Shown piece after piece: positions 36,473 to 47,751 of a stretch of 64,000 nt of DNA. Position 1 is the first letter of the stretch. Every line of letters begins with the position of its first letter. Where the stretch lies: the NCBI GenBank assembly GCA_965247375.1, contig CBDFHU010000036.1, forward strand, positions 1-64,000, in the 5' to 3' direction. The notes beneath the pieces are model-generated. The model did no database searches, was not told the origin of the DNA, and saw nothing but the letters and a program-made list of their open reading frames with translations. A program made the position numbers and the translations under genes. Origin of the DNA: Arsenicibacter sp965247375. GTDB lineage: Bacteria; Bacteroidota; Bacteroidia; Cytophagales; Spirosomataceae.

Positions 36473-38950
36473 ATGAAGCAAACTATACCGTTATTTTTTC
36501 TTGGAATAAGTCTGTATACGCAGGCGCAGAATACGCCCTCGCCGGGGACACCGGCGGCGGTTCCTGCGCAAGCCGTAACCGAAATGAGGGCAGGGCTGCA
36601 AAAGGGAATGAAGATTTCGGGGGCGATTATGGATGGGACCGCCAACAAACCGGTTGAGTTTGCGACGGTGGCGCTTATTAACCCCCTAACCGAGAAGCCC
36701 ATCGGCGGGACAACGACGGATGAACGGGGCCGGTTTTCGATCAATAATGTGGCGGCCGGCATATACCGGGTGACCGTCAGTTTTATGGGTTATGAGAACA
36801 AAACAATCAATAATATCGTCGTTAAGGGCGCTGATATAGCACTGGGTACAATCCAGATGCAGGCTGATACCCGGATGCTGAATGAGGTGGTTATAACCGG
36901 TGAAAAACCGCTGATTGAGGATAAGGATGACCGGCTGGTCTACAATGCCGATAAAGACCTGACCAATGCCGGCGGCACGGCAGTTGATGTACTGAAAAAA
37001 GTACCGTTGCTGACTATTGATCCCGACGGGAATGTGCAGTTGAAAGGCAGCAGCAGCATTAAGGTCCTGATTAACAACAAGCCGTCGAGTATCATGGCGC
37101 GGAGCATCAGCGAAGCCCTCCAGATGATTCCGGCCGAGCTGATCAAGTCGGTTGAAGTCATCACAGCGCCGTCTGCAAAGTATGATGCGGAGGGGACGGC
37201 AGGGGTTATTAATATCATTACGAAAAATCAGTTACAGGGCCTGACCGGTGGGCTTAATGCCTCGGCAGGCAGTCGCCGGAATAACCTCGGCGGTAATATC
37301 AACTATAAACGCGGCAAGCTGAGCGTGACCGGTTACGGCGGGACCAACTGGAGTAATTACTTCGGTGGTACCCAAACCGTGCGTCAGAACCTGCGGAATG
37401 GTGAGGTGTTCAGTAAAATCGAGCAGCAGAGCAACTACCGCAACCGTGGTCAGTCGCAGTTCGGGTCGTTCAGCGTTGATTATGATCTCGATACCTTAAA
37501 CCGGATCGGGATCGATGCCAACTTCGGCGGCGATTCGCGGACTACGCGCTCGGTGCGCGATACGCGGCAAAGTCTGGATACGTTGCGGGAGTTCCGGCGG
37601 TATAACAACAGCCAGAACCAGAACCGTAATATGGACCTGAATTTTAACTATAACCGGACATCGCGGCGGAGCTCCGAACAGGAATTTACGTTTCTGGCGC
37701 AGTATAACCGGAATAACGGGCAGAGTGGCTATGCGCTGAACCAATACCCACTGCCCGAAAGCGAGGTGATCGACTACCGCGAACGCAACGAAAATACGAA
37801 CAGCCAGAGCGAACTGACGTTGCAGACCGACTATGCCTATCCGTTTTCGACAATCAAGCGCCGGCTACTCGAAGTGGGTAGCAAGCTGATTGTACGGGAT
37901 GTCAACAGTTTTTATAAGCTGGAAAATGCCACCGACGGATCACTTAATTTTCAGGAAGACCCGCGCCGGGCAAATACGTTTGATTATGAGCAGATGGTCT
38001 GGTCGTCGTACGCCTCGTTCCGGATGCGGACCGAAAACAAGTGGGGGTTCAACATCGGTGGCCGCTTTGAGCTGACGGCTATCGACGCCAACTTTATTTC
38101 GACGAAAACAAAGTTTACCGACCGCTACCAGAACCTCCTGCCCAACATCACGGTGTCGAAACGGCTGGACGATAACCGCCGGTTCCGGGCCAATTACAGC
38201 CAGCGGATACAGCGGCCGTCGATTATGTTCCTGAACCCGTACGTCAACTATTCGGACCCGAAGAACATCCAGCAGGGTAACCCATATCTGTCGCCGGAGC
38301 TGGCGCATTCGGTGGAATTATCCTATAGTACCTTCAGCAACAGCGGGACAACGATTAACGTCATGGTATTTGGCCGGCAGACCAACAACGCCATCGAGCG
38401 GATCACGAGCGTAGATGCCTCCGGCATTTCAAATAGTACGTACCGGAACATCGCCCGCAACGCTACCTACGGGATGAACTGGTTTACGTCGGTGAAGCCG
38501 GTCAAGGCCTGGAACATCAGCGGCTCGGTAACTATCAACTACAACTTGCTGAACAGTCCGGCGCTGCAAACCAGTAACCGGAACTGGAGCTATCAGGGAA
38601 ATATGAATACCTCGCTGCAACTGCCGGCCAACTTCAGCCTCCAGGCCAACGGCTCGTATAATTCACGCCGTGTGCAGTTACAGGGACAATCGTCGGGATT
38701 TTATTATTACGGCTTCTCGGGCCGGAAAGAGTTTAAAAAGCAGAACCTGACCGTGACGGCCAATTTTGAAAACCCGTTCCGGAAGTACAACACCATTGTT
38801 ACCCTGCTCCGGACCACAACGTTCCTGACCGACGGATCGAATTACAACGTAATCCGGAACATCCGGTTATCGGTCAACTGGCGCTTTGGTAAAATGAGCG
38901 CGGCGCCCGAACGGTCAAAGAAAAAAGTCAATAACGACGACCGGAAGTAG
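36473..38950 (+). CDS. TonB-dependent receptor-like outer membrane protein
   Basis: This is an 825-residue outer membrane protein. After a signal peptide (to about QAQ, residue 19) comes a CarboxypepD_reg-like domain (KPVEFATVALINPLTEKPIG...YRVTVSFMGYENKTI). A TonB plug follows (LTNAGGTAVDVLKKVPLL, GSSSIKVLINNKPSSIM, DAEGTAGVINIITKN). The rest is a beta-barrel of the OMP_b-brl_3 type, with many Tyr/Asn/Arg strands and the extracellular segment RANYSQRIQRPSIMFLNPYV. It should import a TonB-dependent substrate, but there is no SusD partner and the ligand is unknown. The C-terminus is basic and not a classic barrel end (SKKKVNNDDRK). Confidence 0.88.
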   Translation: MKQTIPLFFLGISLYTQAQNTPSPGTPAAVPAQAVTEMRAGLQKGMKISGAIMDGTANKPVEFATVALINPLTEKPIGGTTTDERGRFSINNVAAGIYRVTVSFMGYENKTINNIVVKGADIALGTIQMQADTRMLNEVVITGEKPLIEDKDDRLVYNADKDLTNAGGTAVDVLKKVPLLTIDPDGNVQLKGSSSIKVLINNKPSSIMARSISEALQMIPAELIKSVEVITAPSAKYDAEGTAGVINIITKNQLQGLTGGLNASAGSRRNNLGGNINYKRGKLSVTGYGGTNWSNYFGGTQTVRQNLRNGEVFSKIEQQSNYRNRGQSQFGSFSVDYDLDTLNRIGIDANFGGDSRTTRSVRDTRQSLDTLREFRRYNNSQNQNRNMDLNFNYNRTSRRSSEQEFTFLAQYNRNNGQSGYALNQYPLPESEVIDYRERNENTNSQSELTLQTDYAYPFSTIKRRLLEVGSKLIVRDVNSFYKLENATDGSLNFQEDPRRANTFDYEQMVWSSYASFRMRTENKWGFNIGGRFELTAIDANFISTKTKFTDRYQNLLPNITVSKRLDDNRRFRANYSQRIQRPSIMFLNPYVNYSDPKNIQQGNPYLSPELAHSVELSYSTFSNSGTTINVMVFGRQTNNAIERITSVDASGISNSTYRNIARNATYGMNWFTSVKPVKAWNISGSVTINYNLLNSPALQTSNRNWSYQGNMNTSLQLPANFSLQANGSYNSRRVQLQGQSSGFYYYGFSGRKEFKKQNLTVTANFENPFRKYNTIVTLLRTTTFLTDGSNYNVIRNIRLSVNWRFGKMSAAPERSKKKVNNDDRK

Positions 38951-39003
38951 GTCAGGTCATTCGTCTGCCTTTTGGATAAAATGTTGATTTAACAGGCAGA
39001 CGA

Positions 39004-40644
39004 ATGAACATCCGGTTTCTCCTCCCCGCACTTTGCTGTGCTGTATCTTCTGTTTTTGCACAAGTCCCGACGGAAACCTATCCCGACGATCCGGCCTCGG
39101 TCGGGCAGGCGGGCGTTCCGAAAGGAGAGATCCTGAAATTTACGTTTGATAAATCGGCCGTTTATCCGGGTACGTGGCGGGAATACTGGGTGTATGTACC
39201 AGCCCAATATCAGCCGGATAAACCTGCATGTGTGTATGTGAATCAGGATGGGATTCAGTGGAAAGCCCCGACCGTGTTTGACAACCTGATCCATCAGGGC
39301 AAGATGCCAGTGACCATCGGGGTCTTTGTGACGCCGGGGCGGGTGCGGGCTGCACAGTCCGATAAAGCACTGGACCGGTACAACCGGAGTTTTGAGTACG
39401 ACGGCCTCGGGGACGCCTATGCACGGTTTATCCTTGACGAACTGCTGCCGGAAGTCGAAAAACAAAAGACTGCCGACGGGCGGGCAATCCGGCTCTCGAA
39501 ATCCGGGAATGACCGTGCCATCGGCGGGTCGAGCAGCGGGGCGGTTTGTGCCTTTACCGCTGCCTGGGAACGGCCGGATGCCTTTTCGCGGGTCTTTAGT
39601 GCCATCGGGACTTATGTGGGTTTACGGGGCGCGGACCGGTACAGTACGCTTGTCCGGAAAACCGAGCCGAAGCCAGTCCGGATCTTTTTGCAGGACGGGG
39701 CCAATGACCTGAACATCTATGCCGGTGACTGGTGGAAAGCCAACGAAGCCATGGAACGGGCGTTGACCTTTTCTGGATACGAGGTTCAGCACGTTTGGGG
39801 CGAAGGCGGACATAACGGTAAGCACGGTACAGCGGTTTTTCCCGAAGCAATGCGTTGGCTCTGGAAAGACTGGCCGTCGCCGGTGAAAGGCGGTCCCACG
39901 AAGAATCAGGTACTCAGTGATATTCTGACGGCCGGTGAAGGCTGGAAGCCGGTCAGTGCGGAACAACCGGCGACCCGCGGCAAACGTACCGGCAAACTGG
40001 TGCAGGGGCTAGGTCATACGCAGTACCTGCTGTCTCCTTCGACTCAGGAGGTAATTACGTATGACCGGAGCGGGAAAACGCAGGTGCTGGCAAAGGAGAT
40101 TCGGGGCACTGACCTGGTAGTGGCCTACAGCGGTGATGCGTACCTGACCGTTTCGGAGGGCGCAACCGGCAGTGTGTATCTAATCCGGCAAAAACAGGTA
40201 AAACGGGTCGATACGGGGCTCAGGGGCGCTTCAGGCATCGCGCTGACGCCGGACCAGACGCAGTTGTATGTACTGGAATCTGCAACGCACTGGATATGGC
40301 TATACACGATTCTACCCGATGGTAGCCTGGCCAACCGGCAGCAATACGGCTGGCTGCATGTGCCCGACACGGCCGAAAATGCAGGAGCCACTTCTCTGGC
40401 GTGTGACAAAGACGGTCGGGTGTATGTGGCTACGAGCCTGGGCATACAGGTGCTGGACCAGGTTGGCCGTGTGAATGCAATCCTGCCGTTACCTGCCGCG
40501 CAACCGCAACAGCTTTACTTCGGTGGCCACGACCATAATCTCCTGCACGTCGTTTGCGATGGCAAAACCTACGCCCGCCAGCTTAATGTACGTGGCGTAC
40601 GACCGCATGAAGCGCCGGTAAAACCGGCGGTGCCGAAGTTGTGA
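39004..40644 (+). CDS. secreted esterase (CE1/Fes-like) with C-terminal gluconolactonase-like propeller
   Basis: The 546-residue protein has a signal peptide (NIRFLLPALCCAVSSVFAQ). Residues about 30-310 are an alpha/beta hydrolase of the esterase D/Fes/CE1 type, with nucleophile Ser in AIGGSSSGAVCAF, an Asp in FLQDGANDLNIY and the His in WGEGGHNGKHG. Residues about 330-530 carry propeller-like repeats similar to the SMP-30/gluconolactonase family (GVTSLACDKDGRVYVATS-like motifs, here TSLACDKDGRVYVATSLGIQ). The combination is recurrent in Bacteroidota. The substrate may be a feruloyl or acetyl ester on a polysaccharide; this is inference. It runs 53 bp after the TonB-type gene and is convergent with the fibronectin protein. 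Confidence 0.85.
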   Translation: MNIRFLLPALCCAVSSVFAQVPTETYPDDPASVGQAGVPKGEILKFTFDKSAVYPGTWREYWVYVPAQYQPDKPACVYVNQDGIQWKAPTVFDNLIHQGKMPVTIGVFVTPGRVRAAQSDKALDRYNRSFEYDGLGDAYARFILDELLPEVEKQKTADGRAIRLSKSGNDRAIGGSSSGAVCAFTAAWERPDAFSRVFSAIGTYVGLRGADRYSTLVRKTEPKPVRIFLQDGANDLNIYAGDWWKANEAMERALTFSGYEVQHVWGEGGHNGKHGTAVFPEAMRWLWKDWPSPVKGGPTKNQVLSDILTAGEGWKPVSAEQPATRGKRTGKLVQGLGHTQYLLSPSTQEVITYDRSGKTQVLAKEIRGTDLVVAYSGDAYLTVSEGATGSVYLIRQKQVKRVDTGLRGASGIALTPDQTQLYVLESATHWIWLYTILPDGSLANRQQYGWLHVPDTAENAGATSLACDKDGRVYVATSLGIQVLDQVGRVNAILPLPAAQPQQLYFGGHDHNLLHVVCDGKTYARQLNVRGVRPHEAPVKPAVPKL

Positions 40645-40646
40645 TG

Positions 40647-43600
40647 TTATTTAGCAAGGTTAAGTTTGGCTCCCTCACTGAAGAAAAGAATACCGCCGTT
40701 TCCATAAGTAACTTTGGCCGCCGGTGCCGTATAATTTTCCGGTATAACAATACGGTGTAAAATCTGAACATCATCCTGGATACCCGGAACCTTGTTGCAC
40801 GACCATATACCAGGGTCGGTCCAGGTACCGGATTTGAGCGTATAAACGTGAGGACACTGAGCCGGAAGCTTATAGTTTACCTGAGAAAAAGGCCAGTTTG
40901 TGTCATCGTTTTCAGCTAATAGTCTGGTCCTTTCTGCATTATACAAAAGCAGGTAGGTGTCTGTTTGTGAGTTGTTAACAGATTGGGTTTCGATGGTCAA
41001 TGTGTCATTGCTAGTCTTCAGGAATAGCCTGTAGTTGCCGGTATTGTTACCTGAATTTGCCGAACTGTCCCACGGCATAACCAGAATGTAAAAATCCTGT
41101 CCCTGATAGGACCACTTATACCAGTCTTTGTCAATGGGCGTGTCCAGGCAAACAGAAGCACTGCTGAACGTTGTTGACGTAACAGGAGTAGCTGTAGCAG
41201 GTGTGTCGTTAGGTTCCAGCGGGTCGCACTCAACAGGGGTAAAGGTAAACGAGGTGACGGGAGAGAATGCCGACTCATTACTATTACTGCACAGTGTTTG
41301 CACCTGCCATTCATAGGCCTGGCCGGAAACGGGGTTATTAAGCTGAAACTGGCTGTCGTGGAGGTTGTCGGCAATGGTCCATACCGGGCTGCCTGCCTGT
41401 CGCCAGCGAACGCGGTAATGTGCTGCCGGACCGAAGTTCTGCCAGGTAAGTACAGACGAACGGGTTGAATTAAAACTCTTTGTACAGCAAGGTATTGAAC
41501 ACTGCGTTGTAAAAACGTTCGGCAGTCCATAGTCAGTTACTGATTGATCTGAACAAATCGCACGCATCTGCCACTCATAGGTTGTGGAATTTGTAAGGTT
41601 TAACAAATCCAGGTAATTATTACTGAGGATTCCGCTTATGTTCCATTCCTGTGTTCCCTCCACGCGCCAGCGAACCTGATACCGCTGATCTTCGATTGGT
41701 GCCGACCAGCGGATACGCGCCGCATCAGAGGTAATATTAGCGGCGTAAGCATAGACATTAAAATAACAGCCGGTAGTGAATTGTTGAATGGTTGAGAAGC
41801 CCGAGCTGATTTCACTTGCACAAATACTTCGTAAACGATATTGGTAGGCGAAATCAGGTTGCAGGTTTTTTAAGGTAATGTTGTTTGACGTGGTGGTCAG
41901 GCTGTTCCAGACCGTTTCTCCTGCTTTACGCCACTCTACCCGATAAGTGATTCCATTTATACCTGACCATGTCAGATGAGCTGCAGTAGGCGATAACGCG
42001 TCAACTGAAGGATATAACGGAGTAGTACAATCTGTCTGAAATACACTAATATCCGAAAAATCAGATAGGCTGCCATCCTCGCAGATCGATTGTACCTGCC
42101 ACTGATAACGGGTTTTATTGGTAAGGCCGGTTAATTGATATCGTTGACCAGATAAGTTATACATAGTGTTCCATTGACTGGAGCCGATCTGGCGCCAGCG
42201 CAGATTGTACGTATTGGCTTCTCCGCTGATACTCCATACAAACTGCGCTGCATCGGGCTTAACCCATAAGACAAAGGTGTTTGGTGGTGGATTACAGGTA
42301 GCTGTGAATAGCTGTATATCGGAATAATCTCCGAAAACAAATCGCTCGCACAGTGCCCGTACCTGCCATTCATACTGTTTACCGGTTTTCAAACCAGTGA
42401 TCTTAAGACTATTGTCTTTAAGGTCAGGCTGAATGTTCCACTCCTGATTACCCGTTTCTCTCCAGCGGCACTCGTATGTCGTATTATTACCGATAGGGCT
42501 CCATGAGAGATAGGCAAAAGATGGATTTATCAAAAAGGCTCCCGCAGACGTTACCTTCTGGCAAGCTGTTGTAAAGCTGTTTACTGGTGAGAAAATAGAG
42601 CTAAGAGTGTCATTACACATTGATTTTACCTGCCATTCATACCCCTTTCCCGATACCAAACCGGTTAAATTATAGGATGTAGTGACAATCGGATACGTAA
42701 CTGTCCAGGCAGAATCACCGATAGGCCGCCATCGGACAGTATATGAGGTTCCGTTTGTATTATTCCAGCTTAAGCTTGCGGATGTTAAGGAGAGTCTCTG
42801 ACTTGTGATATATGGGAATTGACAAGCTCCCTGTGCTATAAAAGAGCGGGCGTTTTCAAAACCGGAGCTGACTTTATCAGAACAAACAGCTTCTACCTGC
42901 CACTGATACTGTTCACCCGGAGTCAGACCGGTTACCTTACAGAGTGTGCCGGATATAACAGGGCTGGTAAATGCAATAGTACCGGTTAGCTTCCGGACTG
43001 TGACACGAAAATTTTCCGTACCATTTACCGCAACCCATGTAAGCGTAATGCTGCCATCGGATCCGTAAGTTTCATTATAAGGTACCGGTTTAGAACAGAT
43101 CAGTGAAAAAGAACGCGTGGCCGTAAAGTCTGATCTGCTATTGTCTGTACAAACATTGCGGACTCTCCATTCATAGGTTGAGTCTATGGATAAACGCGTT
43201 AACATAAAGGTATTTACAGTCAATAATGTAGTGTTCCACGGTTTTGTTTCGTTGCTTCGCCATTGCAGTTCGTAAGAGGAGCCTGTAAACGAATTCCAGT
43301 ATACCGTAGCTGTTTTTGCCGTTATACCGGATTCCTGATTCCCTGAAAGAAGGTCACAGGGGGAAGTCGAAAATGATCGTGGCGGAGAAAATTCGCCGCC
43401 AATACCGTCAGCACAAATTGCCTGCACAGACCATTCATAGGGGCTGCCGCTTTCAAGCTGGCTCAACCGGAACGAATTGGTCGTCAGTGTTCCGGACGTT
43501 AGCCATGTGACTACTCCGGCTTTTCTCCACCGGACCAGATACGCCACATTGTCAATTTTGTCCCAGAATAGTGTGGTACTCAGGTGTGCGCTGAAAACGT

Positions 43601-45354
43601 CATGAAGCCCCTGCGGTGTCGGACAAGGTATCGTGAAAGATCGGATTGGTGTAAATGCTGACGTTTGACCCTGACTGCATTTGGTTCTGATCTGCCATTC
43701 GTACGTGATACCCCGCTTTAAACCGCTTAATGTATAATTTGCTGTAGTTAATGTATCAACTGTAGACCAGTTTACTGCCCCTGATACTCTCCATCTTAAT
43801 TCATATAGCGTACCATAGCCAACATTTCTCCAGTATAATCGCTCAGTTGATGGGTTAAGGGTAGCCTCATAGGTATTTTCCGGCGGAACACATCCGATAC
43901 GGATCGGTAAAGCCTGTGAAAATGCAGAGGGCAAGTTCGGGGGAACAAACACTTTCCACTTTAACATAATACAAAGTGCCCACCACCAGTTTGTCAAGTG
44001 CAAAACTGCTTTCTGCTAACAGATTACTAATCTGCCAGTCAGGTGTTTTTTCATCCCTCCAGTGAAGTCTATAGCTAATTCCCAGGTCTGAATTCCAGCT
44101 TATTGTCAGTATGCTGCTTTGGTAAAAGGACTGGAATGAACCTGCTGGAATACATGGCTGTTTAAACGATCGGGCAGGCGTATAGGCGGAGTACTCATTA
44201 TCTGTACATTTCAGCCGTAATTGATACTCATAATCGGCTCCGGGGGTCAGGCCGGTAAATGAGAATGAGTTGGCCGTAATGTCTGATTGAACAGTCCAGT
44301 CTGTACTTCCGGTTTTGCGCCAGCGTACTTCATAGGTTAAATCAGCGCTTTCACTAAGCCATGTCAGTTTCGCAGTAGTTGATGAAGGTGTTTCCTGCCT
44401 GAGTACTACAGGAGTAGAACAAAGTGCCGTAAAGGAGCGGATCGGGCTAAAATCAGACATAAAGTTTTGATCGCATACTGTTTTCACCCGCCATTCATAT
44501 ACTTTACTATAAGTTAAGCCAGTCAATGAATATGAATTACCCAAGCTTACACTGCTTTCCTGCCACTCAGGGTGATTCAATTCCCGCCATTGCACAATAA
44601 ATTTAGTTTCTGAAGGAGCATTCCAGAACAAAGTTGCGGCATTAGAAAAAACTTTCTCTGAAACTAGTTCGGGAGTAATGCAATGCGGTATAAATGAATT
44701 ACTGGCGGAGTAGTCAGAATAGTCGTTTTCACCACAGACAGCTCTTACCTGCCATTCATAGGCAACGCCCTGAGTCAGTCCGCAAAGAGAAACTGACGTT
44801 GAGGAATAACTACTTATAGTTGTCCACTCAGTTTGTCCTTCCTGACGCCATCGTATATCATTTTTTATATTTTCACCTATGTTATACCAGTTTAATTGAA
44901 TAGAAGAAGGCTTTATATAACTTGAAGGGGCCGGAGTCGGAAGACGGCAGACAGTATTAAAGTAAGCAGATGGTGAATAGCCGGAGGAGTCTGCCTCAGA
45001 ACAGAAAGCCTTTACCTGCCATTCATAAGTTTTGTTATTGATCAGGTTACTTAGGTTGTAATACGACAATGACGTTTTGGTACCTTCTGTCCAGGTTGTA
45101 GAGCCGGCCGTTCTCCATCGGGTACGATACATCTTGGTCTCTCCGGGTATGGGAGCCTCCCAAACAATTTGTGCCGTATTTGAGGTCGCATCCTGTAATC
45201 CAGGCGACCGTGGAAAATTACAGGGAGTAGATTGTGAAGAAAACGATGCTGAAGTATCTGCTGAACTTACCTTGGCTGCGAAGAGTGATGGAGATGAAAA
45301 CTGGTGTAAGGCAAATAAAAGAATGACAAAAAGGTGTACCAACAAGGATTTCAT
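40647..45354 (-). pseudogene. giant secreted protein with 15 fibronectin type III-like domains, one frame break
   Basis: Counting the CxxP...YEWQV...C units gives 15 domains of about 88 residues. Each has a motif like LTGLTPGxxYEWQVRAVC and a Cys at the domain start, so each could have its own disulfide. The first 25 residues are a signal peptide (SLLVHLFVILLFALHQFSS). A pre-peptidase-like beta domain (EPNDTPATATPVTSTTF...DKDWYKWSYQGQDFYIL) and a G8-like end (LKSGTWTDPGIWSCNKVPG) close the protein. The frame breaks at G5 at 43939-43943 (removing one G restores SVCSPNLPSAFSQALPIRIG). The corrected protein has 1,568 residues. The region looks AT-richer than its neighbours. Its role is probably surface adhesion; this is inference. 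Confidence 0.88.
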
Positions 45355-45429
45355 GAATATGAATGGTGATCAGAGTATGCAGTAATTATAAGGTTATTTT
45401 TTGAAATTAAATGGAAAAATAAACAAACA

Positions 45430-45468
45430 AAAATCCCGGCCAGCGGACATGCCGTTGGCCGGGATTTT
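45430..45468 (-). terminator. terminator of the aconitase gene
   Basis: A 17-bp stem (45430-45446 with 45452-45468, one G-T pair, 5-base loop) rich in G and C is followed in the minus direction by TTTGTTTGTTT. Confidence 0.88.
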
Positions 45469-45486
45469 ATAACGAAGTCTGGGCGA

Positions 45487-47751
45487 TTACGCCTGCTTCA
45501 TCTTGATCAGGTTCAGAGCCGCACCGGCTTTGAACCACTCAATCTGACCTTCGTTGTAGGTATGATTAACCGGGAACTCGTCAACCGATCCGTCGGCGTG
45601 CGTCAGCCGGACGGTCAGTGGCTGACCAGGAGCAAACGTCGTCAGACCCAGGATGTCGATCGAGTCGTCTTCCTGAACCTTGTCGTAGTCGGCCGGGTTG
45701 GCAAATGTCAGGCCCAGCATACCCTGCTTCTTCAGGTTCGTTTCGTGAATACGGGCGAATGAACGTACCAGGATCGCACGAACACCCAGGTGACGTGGCT
45801 CCATCGCCGCGTGCTCACGTGATGAACCTTCACCGTAGTTTTCGTCACCGACAACTACCGTACCGATGCCGGCCGCTTTGTAAGCCCGCTGTGTAGCCGG
45901 TACTTCGCCGTACTCGCCGGTCAGCTGGTTTTTCACGCTGTTGGTCTGGTCGTTGAAATAGTTCACCGCACCGATCAGCATGTTGTTCGAAATGTTGTCG
46001 AGGTGACCACGGAATTTCAGCCACGGACCGGCCATCGAAATATGGTCAGTCGTACACTTACCTTTCGCCTTGATCAGCAGTTTCAGACCTGACAGGTCAG
46101 TGCCTTCCCATGCCGGGAATGACTCCAATAACTGCAGACGGTCTGAGGTTGGGCTAACGAGGACGTTAACACCTGAGCCATCAGCGGCAGGTGCCTGATA
46201 ACCGGCATCTTCAACAGCATAGCCTTTAACCGGCTGCTGCAGACCCTGCGGCTCGTCGAGCATCACTTCTTCACCGTCTTCATTCACCAGTGTATCCGTC
46301 ATCGGGTTAAACGTCAGGCTACCGGCGATGGCTAGGGCCGTAACGATTTCCGGCGATGCTACAAACGCGTGGGTGCTGGCGAAACCGTCGTTACGTTTCG
46401 CGAAGTTCCGGTTGAACGAAGTAATGATTGAGTTCTGGCGGCTCGGGTCGTCCATGTGACGGGCCCACTGACCGATACACGGTCCGCAGGCATTTGCCAG
46501 TACCACACCACCCATCTGACCGAACGTATCCAGCAGGCCATCGCGCTCGGCGGTGTAGCGTACCAGCTCAGAACCCGGCGTTACCGTGAACTCAGCTTTC
46601 ACTTTCAGTTTTTTCTTTGTTGCCTGCTCGGCGATAGACGCCGAACGGGTCATGTCTTCGTACGACGAGTTCGTACATGAGCCGATCAGACCAACGTCCA
46701 GTTTCTCCGGCCAGCCGTTTTCTTTAACCGCTTTGGCGAAGTTAGACAGCGGCCATGCCAGATCCGGCGTGAACGGACCGTTTACGTGCGGCTCCAGCTC
46801 AGACAGGTTGATTTCGATCAGCTGGTCGAAATACGATGCCGGATCAGCGTATACTTCATCGTCGGAGCGCAGGTCGGCAGCAACCACGTTGGCTGCGTCG
46901 GCGATGTCCGCCCGATTGGTTGACCGCAGGTAGTCGGCCATTTTCTCGTCGTAGGCAAAGATCGATGTTGTTGCCCCGATTTCAGCACCCATGTTACAGA
47001 TAGTGCCTTTGCCGGTAGCTGACAGACTTTCAGCACCTTCACCGAAGTATTCAACGATACAGCCAGTACCGCCTTTTACGGTCAGAATGCCGGCAACCTG
47101 CAGAATAACGTCTTTTGCCGAAGCCCAGCCGCTCAGTTTACCGGTCAGTTTCACACCAATCAGTTTCGGCATTTTAAGCTCCCATGGCAGACCGGCCATC
47201 ACGTCGCAGGCATCCGCACCACCGACACCGATAGCGATCATACCCAGACCACCTGCGTTTGGCGTGTGCGAATCCGTACCGATCATCATGCCGCCCGGGA
47301 AAGCGTAGTTTTCAATCACTACCTGGTGGATGATACCGGCACCCGGCTTCCAGAAACCGATGCCGTATTTGTTCGACACCGATGCCAGGAAGTCATATAC
47401 TTCTTTGTTTTTATCGTTGGCAATGGCCAAATCCTCTACAGCACCAACTTTAGCCTGAATCAGGTGGTCGCAGTGTACAGTTGACGGTACGGCTACTTTT
47501 GACCGGCCAGCCTGCATGAACTGTAACAGCGCCATCTGGGCTGTTGCATCCTGCATCGCAACACGGTCAGGGGCAAAATCAACGTATGATTTTCCGCGCT
47601 CATTAGCTTGAGTCGGAGTACCGGCTGACAGGTGAGCGTATAAAATTTTCTCCGACAATGTCAGAGGACGGCCTACTACCTTGCGGGCAGCTTCGACGCG
47701 TTCGCCCAAACCAGCGTAAACGCGTTGAATCATGTCAAAATCAAATGCCAT
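45487..47751 (-). CDS. aconitate hydratase (mitochondrial-type)
   Basis: This 754-residue enzyme interconverts citrate and isocitrate in the TCA cycle through a [4Fe-4S] cluster. The length and N-terminus (MAFDFDMIQRVYAGLGERVE) match the mitochondrial-type aconitase common in Bacteroidota rather than AcnA or AcnB. The cluster ligands are in GLIGSCTNSSYEDM (one Cys) and VLANACGPCIGQWARHM (two Cys). Substrate-contacting motifs are PGGMMIGTDSHTPNAGGLGM and NYGEGSSREHAAMEPRHLG. The gene is monocistronic, with its own terminator and a 400-bp upstream region containing a large inverted repeat. Confidence 0.96.
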   Translation of the reverse strand: MAFDFDMIQRVYAGLGERVEAARKVVGRPLTLSEKILYAHLSAGTPTQANERGKSYVDFAPDRVAMQDATAQMALLQFMQAGRSKVAVPSTVHCDHLIQAKVGAVEDLAIANDKNKEVYDFLASVSNKYGIGFWKPGAGIIHQVVIENYAFPGGMMIGTDSHTPNAGGLGMIAIGVGGADACDVMAGLPWELKMPKLIGVKLTGKLSGWASAKDVILQVAGILTVKGGTGCIVEYFGEGAESLSATGKGTICNMGAEIGATTSIFAYDEKMADYLRSTNRADIADAANVVAADLRSDDEVYADPASYFDQLIEINLSELEPHVNGPFTPDLAWPLSNFAKAVKENGWPEKLDVGLIGSCTNSSYEDMTRSASIAEQATKKKLKVKAEFTVTPGSELVRYTAERDGLLDTFGQMGGVVLANACGPCIGQWARHMDDPSRQNSIITSFNRNFAKRNDGFASTHAFVASPEIVTALAIAGSLTFNPMTDTLVNEDGEEVMLDEPQGLQQPVKGYAVEDAGYQAPAADGSGVNVLVSPTSDRLQLLESFPAWEGTDLSGLKLLIKAKGKCTTDHISMAGPWLKFRGHLDNISNNMLIGAVNYFNDQTNSVKNQLTGEYGEVPATQRAYKAAGIGTVVVGDENYGEGSSREHAAMEPRHLGVRAILVRSFARIHETNLKKQGMLGLTFANPADYDKVQEDDSIDILGLTTFAPGQPLTVRLTHADGSVDEFPVNHTYNEGQIEWFKAGAALNLIKMKQA

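Noticed and set aside
25043..40644. Canonical polysaccharide utilisation locus
   Set aside because: No SusC/SusD pair is present and the carbohydrate genes lie on both strands between unrelated genes.
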